From positions 2,314,501 through 2,378,500 of the forward strand of contig NZ_AP024086.1 in NCBI RefSeq assembly GCF_019703855.1: a stretch of DNA of 64,000 nucleotides, in the 5' to 3' direction. The translations under genes were made by a program, and so were the position numbers. Source of the DNA: Desulfomarina profundi (GTDB taxonomy: Bacteria > Desulfobacterota > Desulfobulbia > Desulfobulbales > Desulfocapsaceae). This document shows positions 36,508 to 45,296 of the stretch, one piece after another. Under the pieces are notes generated by a model. It was not told the origin of the DNA, ran no database searches, and worked only from the letters and a program-made list of their open reading frames with translations. Every line of letters starts with the position of its first letter. The first letter of the stretch is position 1.

Positions 36508-36809
36508 CTGACAGCTCGTGAATAAACATGGACAAGACAATTTTTCTACACCTTCATTCTTCCCATTGCAACTACTATTTTTTTGTTTTTCAGGCCGCTT
36601 TTCCCGGATATTTCCCAAAGCAGTACCAGCAATATACTTTTCTGGATACCAGTGAAAATCAGCCAGGCCAAAAATTTCGGCACAATTCAGCCCCACCTGC
36701 ATCAGGCTCGGTTTTGAATCTCAACGGATATGCATTTGACCCAAGGCCCTGAGTGATTACTGTTTTTCTGCAATATCCCTCAATTCAACTTCCATCCTGC
36801 GAGGAAAAC

Positions 36810-38087
36810 ATGACAACTGTAATCACATCCGTCAGTGCCCTGGAAATTCTGGACTCCCGTGGCAATCCGACTGTAAGAGTTTTTGTGGAAACCGATTCCG
36901 GTACCAGAGTTTCCGCTTCGGTTCCTTCTGGCGCCAGTACCGGCGAAAACGAAGCAATTGAGCTGCGTGATAAGGACAATAGCCGATATAATGGTAAGGG
37001 AGTGTTGGATGCCGTCAATAATGTTAACAGGATTATCGCTCCTGCAATAACAGGGCAACCTGTTTCAGAACAGGTCCATATCGATAGAATAATGAAAAAA
37101 CTTGACGGTACGGAAAATAAATCAAATCTCGGGGCAAATGCTATCCTCGGCGTTTCAATGGCTGTGGCCAGAGCTGGCGCAGAATCAGCCGGACTGCCTT
37201 TGTACAGGTACCTCGGCGGTAATACTGCCAGGCGTATTCCAGTCCCTGCCATGAATATCATTAATGGTGGAGAACATGCTGACAATAATGTTGATTTTCA
37301 GGAATTTATGGCTGTTCCCATCGGTGCACCAAGCTTTAGAGAAGGATTGCGATCCATTGCCGAAACTTTCCACAGATTGAAAACGCTGCTGAAAAACAGA
37401 AACCTGGCCACTGGAGTGGGAGACGAAGGAGGTTTCGCTCCAGATCTCGAAAACAATGAAGCCGCAATGGATATCATCATGGAAGCCATTGAGCAGGCTG
37501 GATACAAACCAGGGAAAGATATCTCCATCTCTCTTGACAGTGCTGCCAGCTCGTTTTCCCCCGACCTGACATCGAAGTATGAACTGAAATGGTCTGGAGA
37601 AGGGAAGATGAATTCGGACGAGATGATCTCCCTCTGCAGGGACTGGATCAAAAAATATCCCATTGTCTCCTGGGAAGATCCTCTGGCAGAAAATGACTGG
37701 AATGGTTTTCGAAAACTGACTGAAAAAGTTGGTCAGTCTATTGATATAGTAGGGGATGATATCTTTGTAACAAATACAAAATACATCGCAAAAGGTATCA
37801 AGGAAAAAACTGCTAACTCTGTTCTCATCAAGCTCAATCAGATTGGAACTGTTACTGAAGCCATTGATGCTGTTCAAATGTGCAGGGAAGCCGGCTGGCG
37901 ATACTTCATTTCCCACCGTTCCGGAGAAACCGAGGATACATTTCTGGCTGACTTTGCCGTAGCCATGGGTGGCGGCCAGTTAAAAACCGGCTCAGCTTCA
38001 AGAAGTGAACGTATTGCCAAATATAACCGACTCCTTGAAATAGAAATGGAACTTGGGGCAATGCGTTGTATTATTGGTAGGAAGTAA
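36810..38087 (+). CDS. eno: enolase
   Basis: 425 residues from the ATG at 36810 (GCGAGGAAAAC upstream); the longer frame from 36753 is not supported. It interconverts 2-phosphoglycerate and phosphoenolpyruvate. Visible: ALEILDSRGNPTV, VPSGASTGENEAIELRD (loop that closes on substrate), GANAILGVSMA, MNIINGGEHADN, ATGVGDEGGFAP, the metal ligand set beginning ISLDSAAS (usually A-L-D-x-A-A-S), SWEDPLAENDW, LIKLNQIGT (catalytic Lys) and ISHRSGETEDTFLADFAVA. Length is normal. It appears to be monocistronic. Confidence 0.97.
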   Translation: MTTVITSVSALEILDSRGNPTVRVFVETDSGTRVSASVPSGASTGENEAIELRDKDNSRYNGKGVLDAVNNVNRIIAPAITGQPVSEQVHIDRIMKKLDGTENKSNLGANAILGVSMAVARAGAESAGLPLYRYLGGNTARRIPVPAMNIINGGEHADNNVDFQEFMAVPIGAPSFREGLRSIAETFHRLKTLLKNRNLATGVGDEGGFAPDLENNEAAMDIIMEAIEQAGYKPGKDISISLDSAASSFSPDLTSKYELKWSGEGKMNSDEMISLCRDWIKKYPIVSWEDPLAENDWNGFRKLTEKVGQSIDIVGDDIFVTNTKYIAKGIKEKTANSVLIKLNQIGTVTEAIDAVQMCREAGWRYFISHRSGETEDTFLADFAVAMGGGQLKTGSASRSERIAKYNRLLEIEMELGAMRCIIGRK

Positions 38088-38214
38088 GATCCGTCGAGAA
38101 AGTATAACCTGGAGCATGGCTGAATCTGGAGCCCCAGCTGTTTATGCCTTTTGGGAACAACAATGGCATCACTTCGCTATTATGGATGCCTTATGAAAAT
38201 CTATTGATACTGTC

Positions 38215-38685
38215 ATGAAAAGAATAGGTACAATTCACACCCCTTTTACTGTTTTACAGGATATGCCAATTCAGCCTAAAGGGGCAAAAGAAGTAATCGG
38301 CACAATTGACTTGGAAGAGCGCTACCGGGAAGGATTGGACGACCTGGAAGGATTCAGTCATATCTATCTTCTCTATGAATTTCACATGGCAAAACGAACC
38401 GCCTTGAAGGTTACTCCTTTCATGGATAAGACTGAAAGGGGTGTTTTTGCTACACGATCACCTCTTCGCCCGAATCATATTGGTCTCTCCATTGTCAGGT
38501 TAATAAAAATTGAGGGTCGGACTTTGACAATCCAGGGAATAGATGTCCTCGACGGGACACCTCTACTTGATATAAAACCTTATATCGCACCCTTCGACGA
38601 AGTGAAAGAGAGTACTTCCGGATGGATGAAGGCTTCGGCGGAAGAAGTTTCAAGGAAAAGATCCGATGATCGATTTGTAGGTTGA
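38215..38685 (+). CDS. trmO: tRNA (N6-threonylcarbamoyladenosine37-N6)-methyltransferase
   Basis: 156 residues. TrmO methylates t6A37 in tRNA-Thr using SAM; the older name is TsaA/YaeB. Family motifs: IGTIHTPF, PIQPKGAKEVIGTI, GFSHIYLLYEFH, then GVFATRSPLRPNHIGLS (SAM site; the usual form is RSPxRPNPIG) and IDVLDGTPLLDIKPYI. The length matches the short bacterial form without the C-terminal extension. Note that Pro in RPNPIG is His here (RPNHIG), seen also in many archaeal and bacterial members. Confidence 0.93.
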   Translation: MKRIGTIHTPFTVLQDMPIQPKGAKEVIGTIDLEERYREGLDDLEGFSHIYLLYEFHMAKRTALKVTPFMDKTERGVFATRSPLRPNHIGLSIVRLIKIEGRTLTIQGIDVLDGTPLLDIKPYIAPFDEVKESTSGWMKASAEEVSRKRSDDRFVG

Positions 38686-38801
38686 CAGAACATGAAAAAC
38701 GACAAACTAATGCTATATTGTAGTATAAAAATAAAAAGTTAAGTCTCAAGGTCCGGCCATACCGCCGGTTCATTCGTATTAAAAGTTAAAGGAGAACGTA
38801 A

Positions 38802-38975
38802 ATGAGCGAAGAAAAACGTACCCCATGTCCAACCTGCCAGGGGAAAAAAATCATTGAAGGTGTCTGTGAAACAAGCTCAGAGTGGAGCGGAACACAGGAC
38901 GAACAAGGGGATGAAATGCAGTGTACCCCCGATCAGGTATGTCCGACCTGCAACGGAAAAGGATACGAGGAGTAA
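38802..38975 (+). CDS. small DnaJ-type CxxCxGxG zinc-binding protein
   Basis: A 57-residue gene, missed by any 60-codon cut-off. It has a good ribosome-binding site (AAAGGAG, 8 nt from the ATG). Two half motifs are present: PCPTCQGKKIIEG near the start and VCPTCNGKGYEE at the end, that is CxxCxG twice, as in one DnaJ zinc site. It is flanked by trmO and the selenoprotein gene on the same strand, 97 bp before the latter. It presumably binds one zinc; the role is unknown, perhaps a chaperone- or redox-related adaptor. Confidence 0.8.
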   Translation: MSEEKRTPCPTCQGKKIIEGVCETSSEWSGTQDEQGDEMQCTPDQVCPTCNGKGYEE

Positions 38976-39072
38976 AAAGTAACGGCCCACGTCCGGGGCA
39001 CCCGAAGGCGTTTTAACCCGCAGCCGGGTCAATGGTGCCCCGCCATGTTTGTTTCTTTAAGGAGGATGGACC

Positions 39073-39687
39073 ATGGCACAGAAGACATTGGAAATTTTCT
39101 CCGACTATATCTGACCCTGGTGCTACTTCATTACCGGGAGTATTGAACGCTTACGACAAGAATACGAAATCACCATCCGCTGGCGTGCCTTTCCCCTCCA
39201 TCCGGAAACTCCCGAAGAGGGACAGCTTCTGACAGACCTTTTCCGCGTCACCTCAGAAAAAATTGGTATCATGGTCGGTAACCTGAAAAATATTGCCGAT
39301 GAACTGAATCTTCCATTCGGGGAAAGAGACAAGACCTGCAACAGTCGACTGGCACAGGAACTTGGTCTCTGGGCAGATAGCATGGGAAAAGGGGAAGAAT
39401 TTCATTCCCTCGCTTTCAGGGCTTATTTCGGAGATGGTGTTAATCTCGCCCACATTCCCATCCTACTGCAACTCGCTGAAAATGCAGGACTCCCAAAAAA
39501 TGAGGCCGAAAAAGTCCTGAACATGCGTTCCTTTAAAGAAGTCGTTGACAGGGATTGGGCAGAATCGAGATGTAAAGGTGTTGCCGCCATACCAACCTTC
39601 GTTTTAGATGATTACAAAATGGTTGGGGCCCAAAGCTATGAAGCCCTTGCCCGAATGCTCAGGGAGAACGGAGTAAAAACAAGATGA
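39073..39687 (+). CDS. DsbA/FrnE-family selenoprotein (UGA read as selenocysteine)
   Basis: Reading from the ATG at 39073 (AAGGAGG upstream), codon 14 is TGA (39112-39114), after which the same frame continues to 39687. If the TGA is selenocysteine the protein has 204 residues with the active site SDYI-U-PWCYF. In ordinary FrnE/DsbA-like oxidoreductases the matching site is SDYICPWC, so Sec replaces the first Cys of CxxC. The cis-Pro loop is seen as AAIPTFVLDD. The rest matches 2-hydroxychromene isomerase/FrnE length and helices. A stem-loop fitting a bacterial SECIS follows the TGA at once. The protein lacks a signal peptide, so it is cytoplasmic. The macro-domain gene starts on its stop codon (ATGA). 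Confidence 0.9.
39112..39138 (+). promoter_or_regulatory. predicted bacterial SECIS stem-loop
   Basis: Immediately 3' of the TGA, CCC-T-GGT (39115-39121) pairs with ACC-GGG (39133-39138): two 3-bp helices with a single bulged T at 39118, and an 11-nt loop beginning with G (GCTACTTCATT). Bacterial SECIS elements recognised by SelB sit just after the UGA, often with a bulged U and a G at the start of the apical loop. The structure was drawn by eye. Confidence 0.72.
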
Positions 39688-40139
39688 AAACAATGAAAGG
39701 GGATCTTCTCCAACTGGCAGTTGATGGCCATTTCGATGTTATTGTCCACGGTTGCAACTGTTTCTGCCGTATGGGGGCAGGGATTGCCAGATCAATAAAA
39801 ACCGTGTTTCCAGAAGCGTTCCAGGCTGATCTGGCCACGAAGGAAGGTGACGAGAAAAAGCTTGGTTCGTTCAGCTCAGCAACTGTCAGGCAGAACGGTC
39901 ATACAATCACAGTTGTAAACGGCTATACCCAGTATAACTCTTTTGGAGAAGGTGTTCTTGTTGATTACAAGGCCGTCAGAAAACTGTTCTCCCGCCTGAA
40001 AAAAGAGTATGGAGGAAAGCGTATCGGCTACCCAAAAATAGGTGCCGGTCTGGCCGGCGGGAATTGGAAGAAGATCAGCGCAATCATTGATGAGGAACTC
40101 CAAGGAGAAGATCACACCCTGGTTATTTTTGGTCCATGA
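39684..40139 (+). CDS. macro-domain (ADP-ribose-binding) protein
   Basis: 151 residues. Motifs of the Appr-1-p-processing macro fold: VIVHGCNCFCRMGAGIARSI (the ligand-binding N and G run), NGYTQYNSFGEG and RIGYPKIGAGLAGGNWKKI. These proteins bind ADP-ribose and some hydrolyse ADP-ribose-1''-phosphate or O-acetyl-ADP-ribose; the short length suggests the stand-alone YmdB/Poa1-like type. The ATG overlaps the stop of the selenoprotein gene (ATGA), so translation is coupled and the two may share a stress-related role. That link is inference. Confidence 0.92.
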   Translation: MKTMKGDLLQLAVDGHFDVIVHGCNCFCRMGAGIARSIKTVFPEAFQADLATKEGDEKKLGSFSSATVRQNGHTITVVNGYTQYNSFGEGVLVDYKAVRKLFSRLKKEYGGKRIGYPKIGAGLAGGNWKKISAIIDEELQGEDHTLVIFGP

Positions 40140-40158
40140 CAAACTTGTGCCCGACTAA

Positions 40159-40206
40159 CCCATATTTTTCATCAGTTCAGGTGGCATCAGCTTCAAAGTT
40201 ATCGGC
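40159..40206. repeat. fragment of the palindromic element found inside 36272-36507
   Basis: Reading CCCATATTTTTCATCAG then TTCAGGTGGCATCAGCTTC, it parallels the right end of the composite element at 36440-36507 on the opposite strand (CCCGCATTTCCTATCAG, TTCAGGCGGCGTCAGCTTC). One arm only is recognisable. Confidence 0.5.
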
Positions 40207-40221
40207 AGTGACCAGTTGGAT

Positions 40222-41043
40222 TTATCTTATCCTGTCCAGGATATCATTCCAGATATCATTCCAGCATCCCTGATGAAAATGATCTTTCGCGTTTTCCATG
40301 AAAACAACCGGAATATTAAATGTATCCGCTGCCTGTCTGGTAGTGGACACAGGGTACCATCTATCGACCGTTGACAGATAAAAAACCAGCCTGTCCCGCA
40401 TACGGTGAATGTGATCAATGGTCTCAAATCCCGGAATATAAAAATCCTCCAGGAAATCTCCCAACTTCAAATTCACTGAAATTGCATTTATCTTTTGTCG
40501 CAGCCTGTCCCTGTACCAGACTGCAGGTTCAAGCCACCTCTTTGAATACAGGTACTTTTCCAGCTGCTCTCTGTCTGATGTCCATCGGGAAATGGCATCC
40601 AGGAATTCCCTGTCAGTTCCGATTTCATACATGTATTCCATTGATTCAGCAAAGTTGAATACCGGCTGGACAAAAAACACCTTCTCAAGATGGAGTGCCG
40701 AAAGATTGACCTGGAGAAGTGCATTGCAACCGGCACTATGGGCAACCGCAGTTATCGGGTATTCGCTCAACCCGGTGGAAAACAGCAGATAGTAAAGATC
40801 TTTCAGTGAAGAGGCCATGGCCATCTGGCCTTCCGATCTGCCGTGGGCCCGAGGATGGAATTCCACAACCGTATAACCACGGGCGGTCAATTCCCCATGG
40901 GGAACCATGTACATTCTCGAGGTTCCTCCAATGCATGGATAGACCAGAATAACCCCGGAGATTGCACTTTCGGGAGACGAGATTATAACATCAAGAGCTG
41001 TTCCATCAGCAGCAGCAAACAATTTTTTCTTTTTTCGAGCCAT
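40222..41043 (-). CDS. alpha/beta-hydrolase family protein
   Basis: 273 residues from the ATG at 41043 (AGAAGGAAT upstream). The fold is suggested by GVILVYPCIGGTSRMY (oxyanion region), YTVVEFHPRAHGRSEG, the nucleophile elbow AVAHSAGCNAL (G-x-S-x-G variant A-H-S-A-G), a late Asp region near STVDRWYPVS, and a His in ENAKDHFHQGC. It resembles serine-aminopeptidase-type esterases and acyl-CoA or lipid hydrolases; the substrate is unknown. It is followed by the GNAT gene upstream on the same strand; gap of 33 bp suggests co-transcription. Confidence 0.8.
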   Translation of the reverse strand: MARKKKKLFAAADGTALDVIISSPESAISGVILVYPCIGGTSRMYMVPHGELTARGYTVVEFHPRAHGRSEGQMAMASSLKDLYYLLFSTGLSEYPITAVAHSAGCNALLQVNLSALHLEKVFFVQPVFNFAESMEYMYEIGTDREFLDAISRWTSDREQLEKYLYSKRWLEPAVWYRDRLRQKINAISVNLKLGDFLEDFYIPGFETIDHIHRMRDRLVFYLSTVDRWYPVSTTRQAADTFNIPVVFMENAKDHFHQGCWNDIWNDILDRIR

Positions 41044-41076
41044 TATTCCTTCTCTGGAGGACATCTGAAATGCGGA

Positions 41077-41493
41077 CTAATCTCTCTCCAACCGCCTACC
41101 GAGGCTGACCACTTCGTCTATTGCGAAACCGATTGATCTGTAAAACCGGATCACAGCCGAATTAGCAGCTCTGACCTGCAGATTAATCTTCGGGCAACCC
41201 AGCTCCCTCAGTAACGCCTCCGCCCGCAACATCATTTCTGCACCGTACCCCCGACGTCGGTAGACTGGAGATACAGCCAGGTAGTTGATCCACCCCCTGT
41301 GTCCCTCATAGCCGACCATACAGGTGGCAATAAGAAGACCGGACAACTCACCCACCAGGAAGTTTTCTCTGTCTCTTTTTACTTTTCGCTCTATATCTTT
41401 TAAAGGATCATTCTGGGGAGCAACAAGACCGCACTCCTGCCAGAGGGAAAGGATCCGTGCCTCATCTCCCTGCGCAAAACACCTTATTTTCAT
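41077..41493 (-). CDS. GNAT acetyltransferase, YpeA-like
   Basis: 138 residues from the ATG at 41493, chosen because its N-terminus (MKIRCFAQGDEARILSLWQE) aligns with E. coli YpeA; the frame is open to 41514. It shows ERKVKRDRENFLVGE, YEGHRGWINYLAVSP, the acetyl-CoA loop YRRRGYGAEMM (R/Q-x-x-G-x-G/A), CPKINLQVRAANSAVIRFYRSIGF and SLGRRLERD. The substrate is unknown; YpeA is a lysine-acetyltransferase candidate in E. coli. It overlaps or nearly abuts the GGDEF gene (41499). Confidence 0.9.
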   Translation of the reverse strand: MKIRCFAQGDEARILSLWQECGLVAPQNDPLKDIERKVKRDRENFLVGELSGLLIATCMVGYEGHRGWINYLAVSPVYRRRGYGAEMMLRAEALLRELGCPKINLQVRAANSAVIRFYRSIGFAIDEVVSLGRRLERD

Positions 41494-41498
41494 AGCTT

Positions 41499-43895
41499 TC
41501 AATTGGTAACCCATGAACCCGTACAGACAACCCGGTTACGCCCTTTTGCCTTCGCTCTGTAAAGGGCAATATCACACATTTTCACCATATTTTCAAAACT
41601 TTCCACATCTTTCTCACACTCAAAAACACCACAGCTCAAGGTGACAACCAACCCTTCACCATCGGTTACCACCCGTTCTTTCTCCTGAGCTTTTCTCAAT
41701 CTCTCGGCAATAACACAGGCATCAGCAAGAGCAGTTGCGGGAAGAAGAACAGCAAACTCTTCACCACCGAGACGTGCAAAAATATCCGATTCTCTGACAA
41801 TAGCAGAGCCAAGTTTTGTAAACCCTGCCAGAACCCTGTCTCCAACATCATGGCCATATCGATCATTGACAGATTTAAACCGATCAATATCTATCATGAT
41901 AATTGATAATCCCTGGCCATAACGACGTTGTCGTTCAAATTCAACTTTCCCCTGTTCCATGAAATATCTTCTATTGAAAATTCCGGTTAAAGGATCTTTA
42001 ACCGCAAGTTCCCGCAATTTTTCTTCATTCTTCTTCTTTTCGGTTATATCATCAAACATCCATACCACCCCTTTATCCAGATCAGGCGGCGTATTTGAAT
42101 CAATGGCCTTACCGGACAGATTTGCCCAGAAAACAGTACCATCCCGACGTTTCAATTCGTATTCCACCCGGATCATTTCCCCGCTGAGAAGAGAATCATA
42201 ATAGTTTCTGCCAAACTCACTATATCTTTCTTCCGAAACATGAATTTTCCTCATCGAGAGCCCTTTTGCCTCTTCCATAGAGCCATAACCAAGCAGTTCA
42301 AGGGCCCTTTTGTTTGCACGAACAAGGTAGCGGCCACCCCTGAGAAACATTATACCTACGGCACCATTCTCAAAAATGGTCGTCAATTCCCTGTGGACCC
42401 TCTTCAGTTCCTCTTCCACTTTTTTTCGCAGGGTAATATCCCGCGATTCAGTTATCCGGACCGTTCTGCCATAGTAAGGAATAGCCTTCCCCTGTACTTC
42501 CAGTGGAAAAACAGTTCCATCCTTTTTCAATCCCTCAACATCATAAGGATTTTCATCGCCTGATCGTATTTTCTCCCTCACCATTTCCCGCCACCGGGGA
42601 GCGATGAGCTGCAGACCGTCCATACCCAGCAATTCATCAAATTCATATCCGGTCATCTCAGCAAGCGTCTTGTTTGCATCCAGGATTATGCCGTCATCAT
42701 GAATCCCGATACCGCCAAAAGAGGCATCATGTAGAATACGAAAGCGCTCCTCGCTTTCCCTGAGCTTTTTTTCTGTCTCCCTGCGAATAGTTATATCGCG
42801 TTTGAGGTCTTCATTCGCTTCAAGCAATTCCTCCGCACGGTGTTCCAACATGAGAACCATTCGTTCAAACTCAGCTGCCAGGGCTCCTATTTCATCATGC
42901 CTGTCAGGTATCGGGTTGAAAAAACGGGTGCCGTTTTTTCCAGCTGTCAGAACATGATCCGTCAGCCGGGTCAACGGACCTGCTATATTTTTATTCAGAA
43001 TCCAGACCAACGCCAGGAGAGAAGCCAAGGCGGATACAAAAGTCAAAACCAGGGACAACCTCAGGGCTGCGGCCCCCCTGGCCGTTATTTCACGGGAAAT
43101 TGACGCTTTTACAAGCAGTGCTTTTTTCCCTTCAACATCACGCAGCAGAGAATAACCGAATAGGATATCTTTATCTTTTTTCTGGAAATAATAAGGTGTT
43201 TCAGAAGACAGCTTTTGCAGAATGGACTGGACGGAAGGACTTGTTTTTTCTGCAGTGATGTCGATCAGGGTAAAATCCACATGGGTTTGATTGACAAGAT
43301 CGTGAATAAAAAACCTATCGAAAAAACGCCCGAAGATAAGCGTCCCCAGCATGGGTCCTCGATTGTCACTGGTCAATACAGGTCTGGAACTGATAAAAAT
43401 CGGCCCCGTTTCGCCCATATAAATACCACTGAGCTTCCACTCCGACAGACCACCCTGTCGTGCAAAATTGATCAGCGGGTGTTCTTTGAGAATTCTGTTT
43501 TCAATGAATTCTCTGGAATCAAGCTGTTTTCTGGAATGCAGATCCCAGGCTTGACTGTAGACTATTTTTCCCTTTCTGTTAACTATGGTTATCAGGTTCA
43601 GTCTGTTGTTGGAATAGGTGTGATAGCCAAGATTATTTTTTTTGTACTCATCCGTGGGCGATTTTACAAAATCGTAGGTTTCGTTCCAGGCGGACCAGTC
43701 ATGACAGAGGGAATCAAGATAACTCAGCTCTTTCTTTACCGCTTTTTTTATGCGATCCACATTTTGCCTGGCATGACGACGCTCAATCCTTTCCAGCCCG
43801 GGAAACAGGATAAACAGATGTACTGCTAGAATAATAAGTGACGATACTATAAAAACCGTACAGAGATAGACCGCCACTTTTGATCGTAAAGACAT
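41499..43895 (-). CDS. sensor diguanylate cyclase (CHASE4, HAMP, two PAS, GGDEF)
   Basis: 798 residues. N-terminal membrane helix (VAVYLCTVFIVSSLIILAV), a periplasmic CHASE4 domain (LCHDWSAWNETYDFV, then SNNRLNLITIVNRKGKIVYS), a second helix (LVLTFVSALASLLALVWIL), HAMP and coiled coil, two PAS/PAC units, and a C-terminal GGDEF domain. The active motif is intact (ARLGGEEFAVLLP) and an inhibitory I-site RESD lies five residues before it. The enzyme makes c-di-GMP from GTP in response to a periplasmic signal. No EAL domain is attached. c-di-GMP control would fit the exopolysaccharide locus 10 kb away, but no link is visible. Confidence 0.95.
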   Translation of the reverse strand: MSLRSKVAVYLCTVFIVSSLIILAVHLFILFPGLERIERRHARQNVDRIKKAVKKELSYLDSLCHDWSAWNETYDFVKSPTDEYKKNNLGYHTYSNNRLNLITIVNRKGKIVYSQAWDLHSRKQLDSREFIENRILKEHPLINFARQGGLSEWKLSGIYMGETGPIFISSRPVLTSDNRGPMLGTLIFGRFFDRFFIHDLVNQTHVDFTLIDITAEKTSPSVQSILQKLSSETPYYFQKKDKDILFGYSLLRDVEGKKALLVKASISREITARGAAALRLSLVLTFVSALASLLALVWILNKNIAGPLTRLTDHVLTAGKNGTRFFNPIPDRHDEIGALAAEFERMVLMLEHRAEELLEANEDLKRDITIRRETEKKLRESEERFRILHDASFGGIGIHDDGIILDANKTLAEMTGYEFDELLGMDGLQLIAPRWREMVREKIRSGDENPYDVEGLKKDGTVFPLEVQGKAIPYYGRTVRITESRDITLRKKVEEELKRVHRELTTIFENGAVGIMFLRGGRYLVRANKRALELLGYGSMEEAKGLSMRKIHVSEERYSEFGRNYYDSLLSGEMIRVEYELKRRDGTVFWANLSGKAIDSNTPPDLDKGVVWMFDDITEKKKNEEKLRELAVKDPLTGIFNRRYFMEQGKVEFERQRRYGQGLSIIMIDIDRFKSVNDRYGHDVGDRVLAGFTKLGSAIVRESDIFARLGGEEFAVLLPATALADACVIAERLRKAQEKERVVTDGEGLVVTLSCGVFECEKDVESFENMVKMCDIALYRAKAKGRNRVVCTGSWVTN

Positions 43896-43991
43896 TTTTT
43901 ATCCTGTAACTTTATTCTCCATCCCCTTGACTTTTCGTCACTGTCGCCTATCGTTAAAAGAATAGCAATCATTCCTAAAAGGAGGTGAACC

Positions 43992-44399
43992 ATGGAAAAC
44001 AGAAGAACCTTTTTAAAAACATCTGCAGTTGCCGTATCTCTTATTGCCCTGGGGCAGGCCGTTCCTTTGAAAGCCTCGGAGAATAACTATTCCGGCATCA
44101 TTTATACTGGTAACAATCCCGGAAAGTGGGGAAAAAAAGTTGGATCACATTTGCCGGTAATTTCCAACAACCAGGGAAAAATTACTATCAAGACCAACCA
44201 CCCCATGAGTGAGCAGCATTACATCGTCAGACATACACTGGTACTGGCTGACGGCTCTGTCATTGGCAGCAGAACCTTTCATCCTGATACACCTGAAGCT
44301 GTTTCCGAACATACACTGCCAACCGGTTATTCAGGAAAAATTTATGCCACAAGTTTCTGCAACCTGCATGATTTCTGGGTAAACGAAACTACCGTCTGA
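43992..44399 (+). CDS. Tat-exported superoxide-reductase-like (desulfoferrodoxin-type) protein
   Basis: 135 residues with a perfect ribosome-binding site (AGGAGGTGA). Tat signal NRRTFLKTSAVAVSLIAL. The mature part has the five Fe ligands of superoxide reductase: His53 (GSHLPVI), His70 and His76 (HPMSEQHYI), Cys123 and His126 (FCNLHDFW). It lacks the rubredoxin-like N-terminal domain. The Glu-Lys lid beside the first His (normally E-K-H) is replaced by Gly-Ser, so the canonical superoxide chemistry may be altered. It would reduce superoxide to peroxide in the periplasm, or bind iron for another role. A likely promoter is TTGACT with TATCGT downstream near 43927-43955. Confidence 0.9.
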   Translation: MENRRTFLKTSAVAVSLIALGQAVPLKASENNYSGIIYTGNNPGKWGKKVGSHLPVISNNQGKITIKTNHPMSEQHYIVRHTLVLADGSVIGSRTFHPDTPEAVSEHTLPTGYSGKIYATSFCNLHDFWVNETTV

Positions 44400-44513
44400 C
44401 CAACATAGCTGAACCAAATGGCTCAGACACAGAATGCAAATGAAAATCCGACTGCGGCAGAACAACCTCCGGTGACAGGATTATCAGATAAATAGAAACC
44501 AGTAAAACTCCAT

Positions 44514-45092
44514 TCACTTTCCACTACAGTCAGGACAGATTGTATGGATAAAATGCGGGTCATTCTGCCTGGTTACTGTTTCCTCAATTGAATACCAGCA
44601 ATCATCGTCATTGTTGAAAATTTTATGACATGACGGGCACACAGTCATCCCGCCCTGGATCATTTCAAGCTGATTGAGTACTTCTTTCAGTTCAGCCACA
44701 GTTTCTGTAAGAGATGTCTGTGTACGAACCAGCCTTTCCGCCACACGCACACGGGCTCTTAATTCGTTGTCATCAAAAGGCTTTGTCATATAGTCGTCCG
44801 CGCCCGCGTCAAATCCCTCCACTATATCCTTTTTACTGTCTCTGGCCGTCAACAGAATGATGTAAGGTGGATTTTCCCTTTCCATCTCCTTGACCATCCG
44901 GCAGACCTCGACCCCGTCCAGTTCAGGCATTTCCCAATCAAGTATCGCTATATGCGGGGCTTCCCTTCGCTGAAGGATTTCCCATGCCTGATTACCGTCC
45001 ACAACACTTTCGACCCGGTACCCCCAGTTTTCAAGACTGACCTGGACAAGCATTCTTGTCGTAAATTCATCTTCCGCAATTAAAATCTTCAC
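44514..45092 (-). CDS. response regulator with C-terminal zinc-binding domain
   Basis: 192 residues. N-terminal receiver: ILIAEDEFTTRML, phospho-acceptor Asp in HIAILDWEMPELDG, Thr in ILLTARDSKK, Lys in MTKPFDDNEL. A short helix (about 118-140) links it to a zinc-ribbon-like tail: VCPSCHKIFNNDDDCWYS... and a final TICPDCSGK, with two CxxC pairs. Such tails (C-x2-C...C-x2-C) are seen on stand-alone receivers in many environmental bacteria; the output is unknown. There is no kinase gene beside it. Confidence 0.93.
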   Translation of the reverse strand: MKILIAEDEFTTRMLVQVSLENWGYRVESVVDGNQAWEILQRREAPHIAILDWEMPELDGVEVCRMVKEMERENPPYIILLTARDSKKDIVEGFDAGADDYMTKPFDDNELRARVRVAERLVRTQTSLTETVAELKEVLNQLEMIQGGMTVCPSCHKIFNNDDDCWYSIEETVTRQNDPHFIHTICPDCSGK

Positions 45093-45296
45093 TCTCTTTC
45101 TCCATTACAGATATATAACCCGAATACAGCAAATTACCTGTGAGCAATGCCTAAACGGTCTTCTAATATCTTTATTATCCTGATATTTTATCCCTTTGTC
45201 CAATAAAAAGTTTCTCCCCGTCACTTGACATTTTTCCCTGAAACTGTTCAGTAGATTGATCATATGGTTATTTTTTCCTCATTCTGATTACGGAAC

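Noticed and set aside
37185-37916. 243-codon frame opposite enolase
   Set aside because: Shadow of eno; no motif or ribosome-binding site.
39271-39687. Independent 138-codon gene starting at the ATG at 39271
   Set aside because: It is the continuation of the frame from 39073 across the TGA codon; the upstream part has the redox motif and a strong ribosome-binding site.
44418-44495. 25-codon frame after the superoxide-reductase-like gene
   Set aside because: No ribosome-binding site and no resemblance to a known small protein.
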